From Bacteroidota bacterium (GTDB lineage Bacteria; Bacteroidota; Ignavibacteria; Ignavibacteriales; Ignavibacteriaceae), in assembly GCA_024278655.1 (NCBI GenBank), contig JAJRSV010000147.1:1-9206 (forward strand): a stretch of DNA of 9,206 nt, in the 5' to 3' direction. The notes below the pieces were generated by a model. That model saw nothing but the letters and a program-made list of their open reading frames with translations, was not told the DNA's origin and did no database searches. Each line of letters starts with the position of its first letter. Position 1 is the stretch's first letter. This document shows, one piece after another, positions 6,953-9,206 of this stretch. A program made the position numbers and the translations under genes.

Positions 6953-7025
6953 GCTGGTGTAGCTCAGTTGGTAGAGCAGCTGATTTGTAATCAGCCGGTC
7001 GGCGGTTCGAGTCCGTTCACCAGCT
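6953..7025 (+). tRNA. tRNA-Thr (anticodon TGT)
   Basis: A 73-nt cloverleaf. The acceptor is GCTGGTG/CACCAGC with discriminator T. The D arm is GCTC/GAGC with AGTTGGTA loop. The anticodon arm is GCTGA-TTTGTAA-TCAGC (anticodon TGT, 6986-6988, reading ACA and related Thr codons). The variable loop is CGGTC, and the T arm is GGCGG-TTCGAGT-CCGTT with two G-U pairs. CCA is not encoded. It lies between two broken copies of itself and has its own terminator. Confidence 0.96.
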
Positions 7026-7032
7026 CTGAAGT

Positions 7033-7056
7033 AAAGCCTCCTTAAGGAGGCTTTTT
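7033..7056 (+). terminator. Terminator after tRNA-Thr
   Basis: AAAGCCTCCTT (7033-7043) is followed directly by its reverse complement (7044-7054) and then T residues to 7056. In practice it is a 9-bp stem (AAAGCCTCC/GGAGGCTTT) with a TTAA loop, starting 8 nt after the tRNA 3' end. Confidence 0.88.
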
Positions 7057-7072
7057 CTATTTTAAATATGAA

Positions 7073-7122
7073 AGCTAATTTGTAATCATCCCGACCTTGT
7101 CGGGAGGTTCGAGTCCGTTCAC
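7073..7122 (+). pseudogene. tRNA-Thr 3' remnant carrying a palindrome
   Basis: Bases 7073-7088 match the tRNA from the anticodon arm onward at 15 of 16 positions (AGCTaATTTGTAATCA). Bases 7106-7122 (GGTTCGAGTCCGTTCAC) match the T arm at 17 of 17. The 10 nt between these blocks in the intact tRNA are replaced here by a 17-nt palindrome. The acceptor and D arms are missing, so it cannot be a functional tRNA. Downstream, 7133-7150 shows a degenerate hairpin (AAACTTCC / GGATGCTTT) that resembles a decayed version of the tRNA terminator. Confidence 0.8.
7089..7105. repeat. 17-nt palindromic repeat TCCCGACCTTGTCGGGA
   Basis: TCCCGAC and GTCGGGA are perfect 7-bp inverted arms around CTT. A related copy is at 4029-4043 (13 of 15 core bases). 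A weaker candidate, CCCGGTCGGG, is at 6796-6805. It sits exactly between two tRNA homology blocks. Confidence 0.55.
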
Positions 7123-7176
7123 AAACCCATAAAAAAACTTCCATAACGGATGCTTTATTGTTTTAGTTATAATAAT

Positions 7177-7413
7177 TCAACACCCATCAACATCCTTATA
7201 CTTATTCGTTTTATACTCTTCTGTCTGTTTTACTTTTGGTGGTACAAACCATTTTTGGTAAGCCAAATATAAAATTGATGCTGCCATAATTACTCCTGCT
7301 AATATTAATAGCCGGCTTAACGGTGTTCCGAATGTAGTTTGGTCTGTCAGTAATTTTGTGGAATCACTTGCAATCTTTTCTGCTGCTATGTTGAGTGAGT
7401 CGATTAACATCAT
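7177..7413 (-). CDS. Hypothetical small single-span membrane protein
   Basis: 78 aa, family not recognised. An N-terminal stretch (~1-30, LNIAAEKIASDSTKLLTDQ) is followed by one strong hydrophobic segment (~33-52, LSRLLILAGVIMAASILYLA), then QKWFVPPKVK and a charged tail (KQTEEYKTNKYKDVDGC). The aromatic/basic edge after the segment is typical of a real membrane boundary, and most of the 237-nt frame does not overlap any other gene, so it is unlikely to be a shadow. No Shine-Dalgarno precedes either start candidate (ATG 7413 or 7410); an in-frame TAA lies four codons upstream. It is divergent from the formiminotransferase gene. No function can be assigned. Confidence 0.55.
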   Translation of the reverse strand: MMLIDSLNIAAEKIASDSTKLLTDQTTFGTPLSRLLILAGVIMAASILYLAYQKWFVPPKVKQTEEYKTNKYKDVDGC

Positions 7414-7460
7414 AAAAGCAAATTAGTAAAAATTGGAACCGTTAATAGTCTTAAAGCTTA

Positions 7461-7476
7461 CATTATTTTTCCTCCG
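7461..7476 (-). promoter_or_regulatory. Shine-Dalgarno followed by a start-stop codon pair (ATG TAA)
   Basis: Read on the minus strand, CGGAGGA is followed by AAAATA and ATG (7463-7461), then an immediate TAA (7460-7458). It lies about 50 nt upstream of the small membrane protein start and is out of frame with it. It may be a start-stop leader element, a remnant of a lost start, or chance. Confidence 0.25.
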
Positions 7477-7587
7477 ATTATCATTTCTTTATCAAAAACT
7501 CTTGTAAAAGAACAGCTAAACCTGTAAGTTTTTTCTTTGATTTTATCAGAATTCATAACAAAAATATGCAAATAGTAAGAGGGAAAT

Positions 7588-9206
7588 ATGTCTGGAAAAC
7601 TTATCGAATGCGTACCTAATTTTTCTGAAGGAAGAAATAAAGAAGTAATTAAACAAATAACCGATGAAATTAAAAAAGTAGAAGGGGTTAAATTATTAGA
7701 CGTTGATCCGGGACCGGATATGAACCGGACGGTTGTTACTTTTATCGGTTCGCCGGAAGGAGTAAAAGAAGCTGCTTTTAATGCAATCAAAAAGGCGGCG
7801 GAACTGATTGATATGCGCACACACAAAGGTTCGCATCCGAGAATGGGTGCTACCGATGTATGTCCCTTTGTGCCCGTAAGCGGTGTAACCACCGAGGAAT
7901 GTATTGAACTATCAAAAGAAGTTGCAAAGAGAGTCGGAGAGGAATTGGGAATTCCTGTTTATCTTTACGAAAAGTCGGCTCAAACGCCGGAGCGCGAAAA
8001 TCTTGCTTTTATAAGACAGGGCGAGTATGAAGCATTAGAAGAGAAATTAAAAAAGCCGGAATGGAAACCCGACTTCGGTCCTGCCGAATTTAACCCGACT
8101 GCAGGAGCAACCGTAATAGGCGTAAGAGAGTTTTTAATTGCTTACAACATTTCGCTGAACACACGGGAAGTACTTCACGCAACAGACATTGCATTCGCTC
8201 TTCGTGAGAAAGGAAGATCGGCGAGAGTTGGAAAAACCGACAGCCCCTTCTATTATAAACGAACGAAGATTCTTAAATATAAAGACGGCGAATATCCCTG
8301 CGGCTTGGATGATTTTGTTGGAAAGACAATAAAAGAAACAATTGAGCATTGCAAAAAAGAACATGGCTACGATTTGGTTCATCTTTTAAAATTAAACGGT
8401 ATCGATCCCGAACATCCTGAAGGTCAATCGGTTAAAATACCGGGCAAGTTTAAGCATTGCAAAGCAATCGGATGGATGGTGCCTGAATATGACCGTGCGC
8501 AGATATCCATCAATCTTACCAATTATAAAGTTACATCGATGCATCACGTGTTGGAGGAGACAAGAAAACTAGCAGCCGAAAGGGGATTGGTAGTAACCGG
8601 AAGCGAGATTGTGGGAATGGTCCCTTATCCTGCACTGCTCGGGACGGGTAAGTTTTATTTGAATAAACAGGGAAGGTCAACCGGCATTCCGATTAAGGAT
8701 ATACTTAACACGGCGGTTCAGTCACTCGGACTGAATGATGTTTCCGAATTCAAAATAGAAGAGCGTGTTTTAGGGTTACCGAAAAATCCCGAAGATGCAC
8801 TTGTTGAATTAAAAGTTACCGACTTCGTCGATGAGGTTTCCCGCGAATCCCCGGCACCCGGCGGCGGTTCGATTGCGGCATTATCAGGTGCATTAGGAGC
8901 GGCGCTTTCATCTATGGTTAGCAATCTTACCGCAAACAAACGAGGCAGCGAAGCCGTTGATGATATTTTTAATGATGCTGCTGATAAATGCCAGGAAATT
9001 AAAAACGCACTCGTTAAAGCAGTTGATGATGATACAAACGCTTTCAATGCTTATATGGAAGCACGACGTATGCCGAATAAAAACGAAGAGCAGAAGAAAG
9101 CAAGAGAAGAGGCGATGCAAAACGGACTTAAGCAGGCAGTACACGTTCCGCTGAACACGGCAAAGTTAAGTTATCATGCAATTGAAATTGCTGAAGTAGT
9201 TGCTAA
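7588..9206 (+). CDS. ftcD: Glutamate formiminotransferase / formiminotetrahydrofolate cyclodeaminase (3' partial)
   Basis: The frame is open to the window end (539 complete codons). The N-terminal formiminotransferase domain opens with SGKLIECVPNFSEGRN and contains KGSHPRMGATDVCPFVPVSG, in which His83 matches the catalytic His82 of the mammalian enzyme. It transfers the formimino group from formiminoglutamate to tetrahydrofolate. The C-terminal cyclodeaminase domain starts near residue 410 (KVTDFVDEVSRESPAPGGGS) and releases ammonia to give 5,10-methenyl-THF, a late step of histidine degradation in the cytoplasm. The cyclodeaminase domain begins about 70 residues later than in the mammalian protein, because the transferase part and linker are longer. 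A few tens of C-terminal residues are beyond the edge. ATG 7588 follows a weak GAGGG 4 nt upstream and matches the family start. Other hut genes would be expected downstream but are not in view. Confidence 0.95.
   Translation, partial: MSGKLIECVPNFSEGRNKEVIKQITDEIKKVEGVKLLDVDPGPDMNRTVVTFIGSPEGVKEAAFNAIKKAAELIDMRTHKGSHPRMGATDVCPFVPVSGVTTEECIELSKEVAKRVGEELGIPVYLYEKSAQTPERENLAFIRQGEYEALEEKLKKPEWKPDFGPAEFNPTAGATVIGVREFLIAYNISLNTREVLHATDIAFALREKGRSARVGKTDSPFYYKRTKILKYKDGEYPCGLDDFVGKTIKETIEHCKKEHGYDLVHLLKLNGIDPEHPEGQSVKIPGKFKHCKAIGWMVPEYDRAQISINLTNYKVTSMHHVLEETRKLAAERGLVVTGSEIVGMVPYPALLGTGKFYLNKQGRSTGIPIKDILNTAVQSLGLNDVSEFKIEERVLGLPKNPEDALVELKVTDFVDEVSRESPAPGGGSIAALSGALGAALSSMVSNLTANKRGSEAVDDIFNDAADKCQEIKNALVKAVDDDTNAFNAYMEARRMPNKNEEQKKAREEAMQNGLKQAVHVPLNTAKLSYHAIEIAEVVA

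Noticed and set aside
7073..7122. A second functional tRNA, or an intron-containing tRNA
   Set aside because: There is no D arm or 5' acceptor strand, and the acceptor 3' strand diverges (CACAAAC), so no cloverleaf can form.
6953..7122. attL/attR pair of an integrated element at tRNA-Thr
   Set aside because: Only about 50 bp separate the intact tRNA from the 3' copy, and no integrase or cargo is present. At most it could be a scar, so it is noted as an alternative only.
7458..7892. 144-codon minus-strand ORF opposite the start of ftcD
   Set aside because: It lies antisense to a clearly identified gene and its translation is Ser/Thr/Ile-rich without domain features, as expected for a shadow frame.
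1..9206. CRISPR array, defence or phage system
   Set aside because: No regularly spaced direct repeats, nucleases, toxin-antitoxin pairs or phage structural genes are visible. The remaining genes are identifiable housekeeping or catabolic functions.

Overview
The window looks like chromosomal DNA from the Bacteroidota/Ignavibacteria (FCB) group. The main evidence is two secreted proteins ending in the type IX secretion (T9SS) sorting domain: an NYPNPFNP motif, a KVYD..G.EVATLVN block and a final KMLL(L/I)K. Base composition is moderately AT-rich. A DUF971 protein and a two-domain formiminotransferase-cyclodeaminase also fit this group. The lineage call is inference; no marker gene such as 16S rRNA is present.

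Layout. (1) 1-4098, plus strand: the 3' part of a large secreted GH13 alpha-amylase-family enzyme, then a secreted protein with two carbohydrate-binding-like repeats and its own promoter and ribosome binding site, closed by a strong terminator. Together they look like an extracellular starch/glycogen-use pair. (2) 4143-5251, minus strand: a two-gene unit, DUF971 followed by a TrmH/SpoU-type RNA 2'-O-methyltransferase, joined by an ATGA stop/start overlap. (3) 5252-6776: a divergent promoter region and a CorC/HlyC-like membrane protein with CBS domains. (4) 6871-7160: one intact tRNA-Thr(UGU) flanked by a broken 5' tRNA copy upstream and a broken 3' tRNA copy downstream, each carrying a small palindrome. 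(5) 7177-7413, minus strand: a small unrecognised single-span membrane protein. (6) 7588 to the right edge, plus strand: formiminotransferase-cyclodeaminase of histidine degradation, cut by the window end.

The most notable theme is small palindromic repeats. A GTAG-plus-hairpin, REP-like element sits inside a tRNA 5' remnant. A 17-nt palindrome sits inside a tRNA 3' remnant, with a close relative in the intergenic stretch after the second gene. A third kind of palindrome appears to add about 8 residues, in frame, to the T9SS sorting domain of the amylase. No transposase, integrase, CRISPR array or defence system is visible. The rest of the window is ordinary housekeeping and catabolic content.
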